The translations under genes and the position numbers were made by a program. Of a DNA stretch of 64,000 nucleotides, positions 32,946 through 41,666 are shown piece by piece. The DNA comes from JALYNX01 sp044867525. GTDB taxonomy: Bacteria; Actinomycetota; Acidimicrobiia; Spongiisociales; ZC4RG35. Within the stretch, counting starts at the first letter, position 1; each line of letters opens with the position of its first letter. The notes under the pieces are model-generated. The model made no database searches and was not told where the DNA came from. It worked only from the letters and a program-made list of their open reading frames with translations. The DNA lies in the NCBI GenBank assembly GCA_044867525.1, contig JBIOVB010000016.1, forward strand, positions 62,001-126,000, read 5' to 3'.

Positions 32946-35035
32946 GTCTGGAGCGGCTGGGGAGGGCGCCGTGGTGGACAGTTCCTCTCTCCTTGGCCAC
33001 TGTCGGTGCCTTTGCCCTGGCACAGCCCCTGCTCGACTTGTTGGGCAAGAACCCGGAGTTTTTCATAGCCCGCGGGCTGACGTCTCCGGACGTGATCGTC
33101 TTCCCGCTGGTCCTCATCGTCCTCCCGGGCCTGCTCTCGATCCCGGTGCTTGCTCTGCGCCTGGTCGGACCCAGAGTCTCAGGCCTGGCTCACGCCATCT
33201 TGATCGGAGCGCTGTTCGCCGTGCTCACGGCGTCGATTCTCGTGGCGTTGGCCGGCCGGGAGTTGGCGCCCGTGGTGTTCGGAGGGCTGGTGCTGGCGGC
33301 GGGGATCGGCTTCGCCCTCCTGTTCACCCGATATCCCCTGGTCCAAGCGGCGGTCCGATATGCATCCCTCGCCCTGGTGGCGTTCACCTTTTGGTTCCTC
33401 GCGATGACCCCGGCCAGCGATGTCGCATTCGCCAGCACCGGAGACCTGCCCCGGATGGACGAGGTGACCAACCCGATACCGATCGTCATGCTCGTGTTCG
33501 ACGAGTTCCCGGTGGCCACCTTGATCGATTCCGAAGGCGCGCTCCTCGATGACCTGTTTCCCAACTTCGCCCGGCTCGCCGACGATGGAGTCTGGTATCG
33601 CAACGCCGTTGGGGTTCGTCAGCAGACCGAACAGGCGCTGCCAACGATCCTCTCCGGTGTGGGCGCCGAGATCGGGAGCATCCCGATCTCATCCGATCAC
33701 CCGCTGAACCTGTTCACGCTGTTCTCAGATGCCTACGACATCCAGGCAGTGGAGACAGTGACCGACCTCTGTCCCGACTTCGCATGCTCCAACTCGAGCC
33801 GGACCATCGAGCCCTTGCCCGAGCGCTGGAGCGCCCTCGGTGCCGATCTGTCGGTGGTCTATGGACACCTCACACTTCCAGATGACATCTCGGAGGGTCT
33901 GCCTGCAATCGACCAGACCTGGGGCAACTTCACCACGGGCGAGCGCTCGGAGTTCGACATCATCGACCGCTTTCTCGCGAACGTGGAGGAGGACCGCCGG
34001 CTCGAGGTGGAGCGGCTCCTCGACACCCTGGATGACACCGGCGACGAGCCGATTTTGCGCTTCGCCCATTTCCTCTACCCCCATCATCCATGGGAGCTGA
34101 CCGCCGATGGGCGTCGCACCGGTTCCAGCGGGTCACCGGGGAGCGAGGGCACCGGGTGGAAGACCGACCGGTGGCTGGTCGCCCAGGGGTACCAGCGGCA
34201 CATCCTGCAGAGCCAGTACGCCGACACGGTCCTCGGCCAGGTAACCGATCGCCTCCGCGAGAAGGGGATCTACGACGAGGCCCTGATCCTCGTGGTGGCG
34301 GATCACGGGATCACGATCCGGCCGGGCATCCCGCACCAGAGGAAGATCACGCCCGACACCGTGGGCACCATCGCTGCCGTGCCCCTCTTTGTGAAGTACC
34401 CCGCGGCCTATCCAGGAGTCGCCCCGGGGGAGATCGACGACACGAGGGCGGAAACGATCGATCTACTCCCCACAGTTGCCGAAGTCGCAGGCGTCGAAGT
34501 CCCCTGGAACCTCGACGGGATGTCGCTTCTCGACCCCGAGCGTGGAGCGAGGACGCAATCGGCCATGTTGAGCAAGGACGGCGCGGTGACCTTTGGCGTC
34601 GATGGGACCGAGAAACTGGAGGCCGCCGCCGAGAAGGAGGCGATGTTCCCGGATGGCGACCCGTGGGCCCTGGCTCCTCCAGGATGGGAGAGCTGGCTGG
34701 GAACCCCCCTGGCGCGGGCTTCCACCGAGGACGTCGAGGATGTGACGCTCACGGTCAACCAACGTGGCGCTCTCGACGCTCTCGACGAGAACGCCGACCA
34801 GCTGCCGGTGTTCATCTCGGGGCGGGTCAACTTGGAGGCACCAGCCACCGGCGAGGAGATCGTCATGGTCGCCGTGGATGGCGTGGTTCGAGCCATCACC
34901 AGGACCTTCGAGGCCGAAGGCGACTCGGCTCGCTATCAGGCCCTGATCCATCCCGACCTTCTGCACGCGGGAGTAAACGACGTCGAGGTCTGGATGGCGA
35001 CCGGGTCGTCGGATCAGGCGAAGCTCCTCAACTGA
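32942..35035 (+). CDS. Membrane-anchored sulfatase/phosphoethanolamine-transferase-fold protein
   Basis: A 697-residue protein with about five to six N-terminal membrane helices (to ~residue 160), then an alkaline-phosphatase-superfamily domain outside the cell. PIPIVMLVFDEFPVATLID carries the first metal aspartates, followed by the region NAVGVRQQTEQALPTILSG where the nucleophile threonine would lie, and LILVVADHGITIRPGIPHQR holds the last metal ligands. No sulfatase CxPSR is seen, so a phospho- or glycerophospho-transferase is as likely as a sulfatase. It overlaps the methyltransferase stop (ATGA) and ends the module. Confidence 0.8.
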   Translation: MSLERLGRAPWWTVPLSLATVGAFALAQPLLDLLGKNPEFFIARGLTSPDVIVFPLVLIVLPGLLSIPVLALRLVGPRVSGLAHAILIGALFAVLTASILVALAGRELAPVVFGGLVLAAGIGFALLFTRYPLVQAAVRYASLALVAFTFWFLAMTPASDVAFASTGDLPRMDEVTNPIPIVMLVFDEFPVATLIDSEGALLDDLFPNFARLADDGVWYRNAVGVRQQTEQALPTILSGVGAEIGSIPISSDHPLNLFTLFSDAYDIQAVETVTDLCPDFACSNSSRTIEPLPERWSALGADLSVVYGHLTLPDDISEGLPAIDQTWGNFTTGERSEFDIIDRFLANVEEDRRLEVERLLDTLDDTGDEPILRFAHFLYPHHPWELTADGRRTGSSGSPGSEGTGWKTDRWLVAQGYQRHILQSQYADTVLGQVTDRLREKGIYDEALILVVADHGITIRPGIPHQRKITPDTVGTIAAVPLFVKYPAAYPGVAPGEIDDTRAETIDLLPTVAEVAGVEVPWNLDGMSLLDPERGARTQSAMLSKDGAVTFGVDGTEKLEAAAEKEAMFPDGDPWALAPPGWESWLGTPLARASTEDVEDVTLTVNQRGALDALDENADQLPVFISGRVNLEAPATGEEIVMVAVDGVVRAITRTFEAEGDSARYQALIHPDLLHAGVNDVEVWMATGSSDQAKLLN

Positions 35036-35096
35036 CCCTATTACTCGAACGGCCCTTCTGAGTAGGGTTCTCAGCCCCGAGAGAAGGAATGTCGCA

Positions 35097-35336
35097 ATGG
35101 GGTTGATGGACACCATCAAGGGATGGTTCAGTTCCGCTGGGGATTCCGCCTCCGAAGCCACCGACGGCGTCAAGGACTTCGCAAGTGATGCCGGCCGGGA
35201 GATCTCGGAGGCAAAGGAAACCGCGGAGGACAATGTCTCCGACTGGGCCGATGCCGCCGGCGATGCCGCCGAGCAGGCGACAGAGCAAGCGTCGGATGCG
35301 GTCGACGAGGCAAAGGACGACCTGAGCGGGCAGTAG
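35097..35336 (+). CDS. Small acidic helical protein (LEA/apolipoprotein-like)
   Basis: A 79-residue protein made almost only of A, D, E, S, K and G in heptad-like amphipathic helix patterns (SDWADAAGDAAEQATEQASD), with a hydrophobic start MGLMDTIKGWF. AAGGA lies 8-9 bases before the ATG. Proteins of this kind often protect membranes or proteins in stress, but no specific family is recognised. A short hairpin CTGAG-N7-CTCAG sits between the previous stop and its ribosome site and may end the preceding transcript. Confidence 0.7.
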   Translation: MGLMDTIKGWFSSAGDSASEATDGVKDFASDAGREISEAKETAEDNVSDWADAAGDAAEQATEQASDAVDEAKDDLSGQ

Positions 35337-35402
35337 CCCTCCCGCGGCGACGCACCGACCGTTGCCGTGAAGGCGATCCGGGGTGCATATTCTGACCCGG
35401 AC

Positions 35403-36578
35403 ATGAGCAGAGTCTCCGATCGCCTGGGCCACCTTCCTCCGTCGGCCACCCTCGGCATATCGGCGCGGGCACGGGAGATGCGGGCCAAGGGCGTCGACGT
35501 GGTCTCCTTTGGCGCGGGAGAGCCTGATTTCCCCACTCCCGAGCATGTCGTCGCCGCTGCAGCGAGGGCCTGTCACGATCCGGTCAACCACAAGTACACG
35601 GCTGCGGCAGGCTTGCCCGAGCTCCGCCGAGCCATCGCCGAGGACACCGCCCGATTCTCAGGCGTCGAAGTCGACTGGTCGGAGGTGATGGTCAGTAACG
35701 GGGCAAAGCAAGCTGTGTTCCAAGGATTCGCGGCCCTGCTCGACCCCGGCGACGAGGTCCTTCTCCCGTCGCCGCATTGGGTCACCTATCCGGCCGGCAT
35801 CGACCTCGCCGGCGGGGTGACGGTGTCTGTGCCCACCCGCCTCGAAGAGGGGTTCAAAGTCTCTGTCGACGCCCTAGACGAGGCCCGCACCGATCGAACC
35901 AAGCTCCTTGTCTTCGTGTCCCCTTCAAATCCCACCGGTGCGGTGTACAGCGCCGAAGAAGCGAAGCGGATCGGGGAGTGGGCTGCCGCCAACGAGGTAT
36001 GGGTGATGGCTGACGAGATCTACCAGCGGCTCACCTATTTCACCGATGTCGCACCCTCGATCGCCGCGGTCACTCCCCGCTTCGAGAATTGGGTCCTGAT
36101 CAACGGAGTGGCCAAGTCCTATTCCATGACGGGGTGGCGGGTTGGTTGGATGGTGGGCCCGCACGATGTGATCGATGCCGCCAATGCCCACCAGTCCCAC
36201 GCCACCGGGAATGTGGCCAACGTCGCACAGCATGCAGCCATCGCCGCCCTCACCGGTCCCCAAGAGGCAGTCGAGGAGATGCGGCGCGCCTTCGACACCC
36301 GCCGCAAACTCATGTATTCGATGGTGAGCTCGATCCCGGGAGTGGCGTGCGTGGAGCCGGAAGGCGCCTTCTACGTGTTCCCCGACGTCTCCCACCATCT
36401 CGGAGAACGCTGGGATACCACCGACCAGCTCGCCGAAGCGATACTCGAGGAGGCTGCTGTGGCTCTGGTCCCTGGGGAGTCTTTCGGTGCCCCCGGTTTC
36501 CTCCGTCTGTCCTATGCCACGGGCGAAGAAGAGATAGAGCGGGGTTTGGAGCGAATCACCGCGTTTCTCGGCGGCTGA
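35403..36578 (+). CDS. Aspartate aminotransferase (class I, subgroup Ib)
   Basis: PLP-dependent transaminase of 391 residues. SFGAGEPDFPTPEHVV, ALLDPGDEVLLPSPHWVTYP and FVSPSNPTGAVYS are characteristic; the PLP lysine is K238 in LINGVAKSYSMTGWRVGW, and FLRLSYATGEEEIERGL ends the protein with the substrate arginine. It fits the Thermus-type aspartate/prephenate aminotransferases. I start it at ATG 35403; an in-frame GTG at 35367 adds 12 non-conserved residues. No operon partner is obvious. Confidence 0.92.
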   Translation: MSRVSDRLGHLPPSATLGISARAREMRAKGVDVVSFGAGEPDFPTPEHVVAAAARACHDPVNHKYTAAAGLPELRRAIAEDTARFSGVEVDWSEVMVSNGAKQAVFQGFAALLDPGDEVLLPSPHWVTYPAGIDLAGGVTVSVPTRLEEGFKVSVDALDEARTDRTKLLVFVSPSNPTGAVYSAEEAKRIGEWAAANEVWVMADEIYQRLTYFTDVAPSIAAVTPRFENWVLINGVAKSYSMTGWRVGWMVGPHDVIDAANAHQSHATGNVANVAQHAAIAALTGPQEAVEEMRRAFDTRRKLMYSMVSSIPGVACVEPEGAFYVFPDVSHHLGERWDTTDQLAEAILEEAAVALVPGESFGAPGFLRLSYATGEEEIERGLERITAFLGG

Positions 36579-36616
36579 CAGACCACCTGCGAACCGGGTT
36601 TACACTCGCTCGCTCA

Positions 36617-37693
36617 ATGGAGGCAGGGACGAAAGCTCGAGCAATGATGCTCGTGGAGCCCCGTCACTTCTCGATGACGGAGCTGCCCACCAAGGCTGTG
36701 GATCGTGGTGGCTGGCTCGCAGTCGAAGCCACCGGGATCTCGGGAGCGGATGTCCAGGTCTGGAAAGGGGACGCCCGAGACGTGGTCTATCCGCTGGTCC
36801 CCGGTCACGAGGTCGTGGGGAGGATCGCAACCGAAGGCCCGACGATTCCGTTCCCGATCGGTACCAGGGTTGCCCTCGAGCCTCGCATCCGTTGCGGAGA
36901 ATGCCATCGTTGCAAGCACGGCCTCGCCACCTGTGTGCGCAGGCGACCATCGAACTCCTACGGATTCATCCCCTCGATCGAGCCTCCGGGGCTCTGGGGG
37001 GGCCTCGCCGAGTTCCTCTTCATCGACCCCGATGCCCGCCTCCATCCGCTGACCGACGATGTGCCGGCCGAGGTGTCGACTTTCGTGCACCCGCTGGCGG
37101 CGGGGCACACCTGGGCAGTGGAGTTGCCAACTCTTCAGGCGGGCGAGAGCGTTCTCATCCTCGGGCCCGGGCCCCGTGGGCTGGCCTGCCTGATCGCGGC
37201 CAAGGCCGCCGGGGCAGGCTGGGTTGGGGTGACCGGTCTCAGCCACGACCGGGACCGGCTCGAGCTTGCCAAGCGGCTGGGGGCAGACATGGTCATAGAC
37301 AGCGAGCAGGACGACGTCGGCGGGGCCATAGCCGAGGGAGCCGGGAGGCGGCCGGACATCGTCGTCGACGTGACCTCTGACGACCCCGAGGCGGTGTTCA
37401 CCGCGCTCGACCTGGTGCGGAGCGGTGGGCGGGTGATCCTTGCCTCGACCAAGGGCAACAAGGCATTCCATTTCCTCAGTGACGTGCTGGTCGCCAAGCA
37501 GTTGACCATCAGAGGGGCCATGGGCGCCAGCAGCGTCGGCTACCAGTGGGCAACCCGCCAGATCGAGATCGATCCCAGGATCGACGACCTCGTCTCCCAC
37601 CAATTCCCCCTCTCCGAGGCTTCGCGGGCGTTGCAGGCCGCCGCCGGGCTCCTCGGGAGGGAGGAGCTGATCTCGGTCGCCGTCACTTTCTGA
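36617..37693 (+). CDS. Zinc-type alcohol dehydrogenase family protein lacking one catalytic zinc ligand
   Basis: MDR-family dehydrogenase of 358 residues. GHEVVGRI (63-70) gives the zinc histidine, and the structural zinc lobe is CGECHRCKHGLATC (C93, C96, C99, C106). The usual first catalytic ligand in GICGTD is replaced: the sequence is GISGADV, with serine at 42. The Rossmann motif GPGPRGL and VDVTSDDPEAV follow. It may still bind metal weakly or work as a zinc-free reductase. The ATG at 36617 is 38 bp after the aminotransferase; the next gene starts 1 bp after its stop. Confidence 0.83.
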   Translation: MEAGTKARAMMLVEPRHFSMTELPTKAVDRGGWLAVEATGISGADVQVWKGDARDVVYPLVPGHEVVGRIATEGPTIPFPIGTRVALEPRIRCGECHRCKHGLATCVRRRPSNSYGFIPSIEPPGLWGGLAEFLFIDPDARLHPLTDDVPAEVSTFVHPLAAGHTWAVELPTLQAGESVLILGPGPRGLACLIAAKAAGAGWVGVTGLSHDRDRLELAKRLGADMVIDSEQDDVGGAIAEGAGRRPDIVVDVTSDDPEAVFTALDLVRSGGRVILASTKGNKAFHFLSDVLVAKQLTIRGAMGASSVGYQWATRQIEIDPRIDDLVSHQFPLSEASRALQAAAGLLGREELISVAVTF

Positions 37694-37694
37694 C

Positions 37695-38972
37695 ATGACC
37701 CCGGCCCGCAACGGAGCCGACCGGGTCTCGGTGTGGTCCTGGGTCCTCTACGACCTGGCCAACACGATCTTCGCCCTGGGCGTGATCGGCAGGTATTTTC
37801 CGGGATGGCTGTCGTCCGTGGGGCAGCCCGACAGCGCCCTTGCCATCGTCGAGTCGGTCGCAGGGATCGCAGTCATCTTCCTGGCACCTTGGGCCGGCGC
37901 CCGAAGCGATGCCCGGGGGGCTCGGGTGCCGACACTTCGAGCGACAACGGTGATTGCCGTGGCCGCTACGGCCGGGCTCGCCGCATTCCCCCCAGCATCG
38001 ACCCTCGCCCTTCTCGGGGTGGCGCTCGTGGCCTTCAACGTGGGATCTGTGGCCTATGACGCCCTGCTCGTCGACGTCAGCACCCCGGCGAATCGAGGGC
38101 GGATCTCCGGCCTCGGAGTGGGCGTCGGGTACATCGGCTCTTTCGTCGGCCTCGGTATCGGCGTGGTCACATTGGACGTGCTCGGCTTGTCCTACGCGGC
38201 CACCTTCCGCGCCCTGGCCATCGGCTTTCTCATCTTCGCCCTGCCCGCTTTCTTCTTCATCAAGGAGCGTGGCGGCACGGACGGCGGCCCGATGCCAAAG
38301 GTCAAGGATGTCGCGGCGAAGATGGCGGCGTCCTGGCGGGCTGCTGCTGGCTACCCCGGGGTGGTGCGGTTCCTGGTCGGCAGGTTCCTCTACACCGATG
38401 CGATCAACACCCTCATCGGCGGCTTCCTCACCCTCTTTGTGATCGAAGAGCTCGGTTTCGAGAGCAACCTGGTGACCGGGCTGTTGGGGCTGGCGATCGT
38501 GGCAGCGGTCGTCGGGGCCCTGGTCGCCGGTCGAATGCTCCAGCCAGTTGGCCCGCTTCGCATCCTGCGTGGCGTGCTGGTCCTGTGGATAGTCGCCATT
38601 GGGTCGGGTGTCCTCGCCGCGATCACCGGAAACACGGCGCTGGCCTGGGCGATCGGGGCCCTGGGGGGCCTCGCACTCGGAGCGACCTGGACCGCAGACC
38701 GGGTCGTGATGACCCGGATCTCGCCGCCACGGCATCTCGGCCAGTTCTACGGCCTCTATGCCACGGTGGGACGGTTCGCCACGATTCTCGGGCCCCTGGT
38801 CTGGGCTCTGATCGTCGACGGACTGGGTCTCGGGCGCCGGGTGGCGATGAGCGCCCTCATCGTGTTCATCGGGGCGGGATGGTGGGTGCTGAGGTCGGTG
38901 GACGACTCCGAGCGAAATTGGCCCCCTGAGGACCTCCCGGTGGTCAGCGGAAGTCGCGCTCCCCCGAGATGA
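37695..38972 (+). CDS. MFS transporter, UMF1/Atg22-like (second copy)
   Basis: A 425-residue protein with about twelve membrane helices. The start SVWSWVLYDLANTIFALGVI is the UMF1 signature, and FNVGSVAYDALLVDVSTP parallels the matching region of the protein at 28762, but the two are distant in the rest. It begins 1 bp after the dehydrogenase stop, so the pair may act together on one substrate. Its 3' end overlaps the opposing DraG-fold gene by 29 bp. Confidence 0.83.
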   Translation: MTPARNGADRVSVWSWVLYDLANTIFALGVIGRYFPGWLSSVGQPDSALAIVESVAGIAVIFLAPWAGARSDARGARVPTLRATTVIAVAATAGLAAFPPASTLALLGVALVAFNVGSVAYDALLVDVSTPANRGRISGLGVGVGYIGSFVGLGIGVVTLDVLGLSYAATFRALAIGFLIFALPAFFFIKERGGTDGGPMPKVKDVAAKMAASWRAAAGYPGVVRFLVGRFLYTDAINTLIGGFLTLFVIEELGFESNLVTGLLGLAIVAAVVGALVAGRMLQPVGPLRILRGVLVLWIVAIGSGVLAAITGNTALAWAIGALGGLALGATWTADRVVMTRISPPRHLGQFYGLYATVGRFATILGPLVWALIVDGLGLGRRVAMSALIVFIGAGWWVLRSVDDSERNWPPEDLPVVSGSRAPPR

Positions 38973-39906
38973 GGTGCTGTTCCACCGCGTAGGGGATCGG
39001 GAGGTCGCGTACCTCACGCGGCCCACGGACCAATCGCCTGCCGATCTCGGCGAACCAGGTGTCGTTGGCAAACGCCCAAGGCCACGCCCTGATCCCGGTC
39101 CGAGCGCCGATGATGCCACCGACGATCGCGGCCAATGGGCTGCCGCCGATCCGCGCCGCGTGCTCCACTGGCACGTGTGGTCGCTCCACCTGTGGCGCGG
39201 CCAGCAGGAGACCCGCTTTCAACAGCTCCCAGGGCCCCGGGACTGGCCCCGATCCCACGGCGGCCAGTGCACCATCGGCATCGAGGGGTCGCACCACATC
39301 CATCAGGCCGTTGAGCTCTCTGGAGAGCCCGCCCCAGCTCTCCCCCCAGCCGTCGGTGCCCGTTGCCACAGACCGACTTGCCACATCCATCGACTCGACG
39401 ACTCCGGCAACGAGGTCTTTTCCTGCCTGGCCGAAACAGGAGGCAGCCACCGCGCTTGCGGTTACCACCCCGGTGGCCACCGATTTCGGATCGGGGTGGA
39501 ACAGCAATCCGAGCTCGAGGACGGCACGGGCCAACTCCTCGGGCTCCTTGCGGAGGGCGACACCGACCGGCACTGCCCGCGCTCCCCCGTCCAGGGACTG
39601 CTCCGACTCCGGTGCCGGCGAGCCGCCGGTGCCCCGATTCAGCCACGCCCGGAAATGGGGGGACTCCGCCCGGTATACCGGCTCCTCGACATCGGAACCG
39701 TCGAGCTCTCTGATGGCGCGCTCGATGTGCGAGATGTCGAACTCGACCGGCTCGATGAGTTGATAGGCGATGACCGTGGCCTGCTCGGTGATGGCCGAGT
39801 ATCCGAGCTCCCACGCGCCCCCGGCGGTGTCCCCGGCGGCGAGGCCGAGCATTGCTCCATCACCCTCCCCGGAAATCAGGGAGAAACGGGACTCGGTATC
39901 GCTCAC
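38944..39906 (-). CDS. ADP-ribosylglycohydrolase (DraG)-fold protein, probably inactive
   Basis: A 320-residue, all-helical protein with a GTG start. EGDGAMLGLAAGDTAGGAWE matches the first DraG block, and ARIGGSPLAAIVGGIIGARTG the last. However, the metal-binding TDDT after the first block is replaced by SAITEQATVIAYQ, and the GGDTDT aspartates of the last block are missing (GGSPLAA). So it should not hydrolyse ADP-ribose by the known two-metal mechanism; a binding or regulatory role is possible. It stands divergent from the lipid kinase (37 bp between starts). Confidence 0.75.
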   Translation of the reverse strand: MSDTESRFSLISGEGDGAMLGLAAGDTAGGAWELGYSAITEQATVIAYQLIEPVEFDISHIERAIRELDGSDVEEPVYRAESPHFRAWLNRGTGGSPAPESEQSLDGGARAVPVGVALRKEPEELARAVLELGLLFHPDPKSVATGVVTASAVAASCFGQAGKDLVAGVVESMDVASRSVATGTDGWGESWGGLSRELNGLMDVVRPLDADGALAAVGSGPVPGPWELLKAGLLLAAPQVERPHVPVEHAARIGGSPLAAIVGGIIGARTGIRAWPWAFANDTWFAEIGRRLVRGPREVRDLPIPYAVEQHLISGERDFR

Positions 39907-39943
39907 GGGTAGGTGAGGCTAACCGGGGTACCCTCGACGTCCG

Positions 39944-40876
39944 ATGCACCGGATAGTGGTCATTGCCAACCCGGCGGCCTCCCAGTTCACCGGTGGCTCG
40001 CACCGCGACGTCATGGCGCTGTTGAGTCGTGGCGCCGACGTGGCATCGATCTGGCCGGGCTCCCCGAGCGAGGCCGAGGACAGGTCGCGAGCCGCGGCAG
40101 ATGACGGTGTCGACATCGTGGTCGCCATGGGAGGCGACGGCATGGTCCATCATGTCGCCCAGGGACTCGTCGGGACCGGATCCGCTCTCGGGGTGATCCC
40201 GGTGGGGACCACCAACGTCTTCGCCCGCCTCCTCGAGATCCCATCGAAGCCGAACAGGGCGGCGCGCATCTTCCTGGGAAACCCAACCATGAGGAGCGTC
40301 GGAGTCGCCACGATGACCCTGCGCCGGGGCTCGACGGAGACAATCCACCACGCGGTGTTCGCATGTGGTGTCGGCCTCGATGCCGCGGTCGTGCAACGGG
40401 CGGAGAAAGAGCCCTATCGCAAGTACCGATTCGGCTCGATCCACTATGCCCGCTCCGCCCTGGGAACCGCGTTCCAGGAATTCCCCCGGCGCAAGCCACA
40501 CGTGAGCGTCCGTTCCGGCGATTCCGAGGCTCTGGCGACCGCCGCCTTGGTCCAGTTCCGGGACATCTACACATATTTCGGGAGGATCCCGCTCCGTTTC
40601 GCCCCCGGTGCGCCCGAGCCGATGTCGGCTTTCGTCTTGGGGCGGCTCAAGCGGCGGGCAATTCCTCGCATTGTCGCCATGGTGCTCGCCGGAAGGGACC
40701 TCGGGACCAATCCTGAGATCGAGGTGTGGAGGATGGTGGAATCGCTGGAGCTGGACGCCAATCCCCCGGTCGAGGCCCAAGCGGATGGGGAGGCGCTTGG
40801 CATGGTCGATGGTGGGAGCATCGAATGGTCGCCGGAGAGCCTGACCGTGGTGGTCCCCCAGCCCGTGCCGATCTAG
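39944..40876 (+). CDS. Diacylglycerol-kinase-family lipid kinase
   Basis: DAGK catalytic-domain protein of 310 residues, DgkB/YegS-like. The nucleotide-binding motif VVAMGGDGMVHHVAQGL is at 59-75 and GVIPVGTTNVFAR near 95-107; the C-terminal barrel contains the DGE motif (QADGEALG). It would phosphorylate diacylglycerol or a related lipid alcohol at the membrane. Starts with ATG; no signal or membrane helix. It overlaps the opposing mscS gene tail to tail by 4 bp. Confidence 0.88.
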   Translation: MHRIVVIANPAASQFTGGSHRDVMALLSRGADVASIWPGSPSEAEDRSRAAADDGVDIVVAMGGDGMVHHVAQGLVGTGSALGVIPVGTTNVFARLLEIPSKPNRAARIFLGNPTMRSVGVATMTLRRGSTETIHHAVFACGVGLDAAVVQRAEKEPYRKYRFGSIHYARSALGTAFQEFPRRKPHVSVRSGDSEALATAALVQFRDIYTYFGRIPLRFAPGAPEPMSAFVLGRLKRRAIPRIVAMVLAGRDLGTNPEIEVWRMVESLELDANPPVEAQADGEALGMVDGGSIEWSPESLTVVVPQPVPI

Positions 40877-41652
40877 GGGGTGTGGAGAGCGATCCCCTCG
40901 GCGTCGAAGCGGTTCTTCAGCCTGCGCAGGGCCTCACGTTTCACTGCCCAACGCTGATCGGGATCGGTCATGATCCGACCCCTGATCACCACCGCGGCGT
41001 CGCTCAGCTCCTCAACGCCCAGGATCTCAGCCGGCCCCCTCACCATGGAGCCGATCACCGGGTCGGACTCCAGACGCCCCAACTCGTCGCTCATCACCTC
41101 GATCGCACGGTCGATGTCCTGGCCGTAGGGAATCCGGATGTCGATCACCGGGCGCGCGTAGAGCCGCGTGAAGTTCGATGCCACAGCGATCTGGCCATTG
41201 GGCACGTAGTGAACGTTCCCCTCGTCGTCACGCAACACGGTCACCCGGAATTGGATGTCCTCGACCGTCCCAACCGCCCCGGCCAGGCTGACCGCGTCTC
41301 CTATTTGGTATTGATCTTCGGCGAGGATGAAAAAGCCGGAGAGCACGTCCCGGACGATGTGCTGCGCACCGAACCCGATGGCGGCCCCGATCACGGTCGC
41401 GATGGCGATGAAGGGCGCCACGCTCCATCCCCAGATGGTGAACACCATGAGGACCACGAACACGATGAGGATCGCCAGGACGACCCGACGGGCCATCAGC
41501 CAGAGGGTTGCGGCTCGTGATGCCGATTCCGGCCCCTTGTTGCCTACCCGCGCCACGAAACGCTCGCCGATTTGTCGCACGATGAAGTAGCTGATGAGGC
41601 TGGCGACCACCACGACCGCGGTGGCGATCCAAGGCCCCAAGGTGGAGTCCAT
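40873..41652 (-). CDS. Small-conductance mechanosensitive channel (MscS family)
   Basis: A 259-residue channel with three membrane helices (about 8-28, 57-77 and 80-100). The third is the pore helix with the glycine/alanine pattern VIGAAIGFGAQHIVRDVLSGFF; the beta domain GDAVSLAGAVGTVEDIQFRVTVLRD and VPNGQIAVASNFTR follows. It would relieve osmotic pressure. The start is ATG at 41652 (a GTG one codon earlier is possible). It is 14 bp downstream of the GTPase gene stop, on the same strand, so it may be transcribed with the GTPase pair. Confidence 0.9.
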   Translation of the reverse strand: MDSTLGPWIATAVVVVASLISYFIVRQIGERFVARVGNKGPESASRAATLWLMARRVVLAILIVFVVLMVFTIWGWSVAPFIAIATVIGAAIGFGAQHIVRDVLSGFFILAEDQYQIGDAVSLAGAVGTVEDIQFRVTVLRDDEGNVHYVPNGQIAVASNFTRLYARPVIDIRIPYGQDIDRAIEVMSDELGRLESDPVIGSMVRGPAEILGVEELSDAAVVIRGRIMTDPDQRWAVKREALRRLKNRFDAEGIALHTP

Positions 41653-41666
41653 CACGGCGAGAGTAG

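Noticed and set aside
32942..35035. Classical sulfatase with formylglycine
   Set aside because: No CxPxR motif is seen at the nucleophile region, so only the wider alkaline-phosphatase fold is claimed.
37683..39119. 478-codon minus-strand frame over the MFS gene
   Set aside because: D/H/P/R-rich product without domains, opposite to a clear 12-helix transporter.
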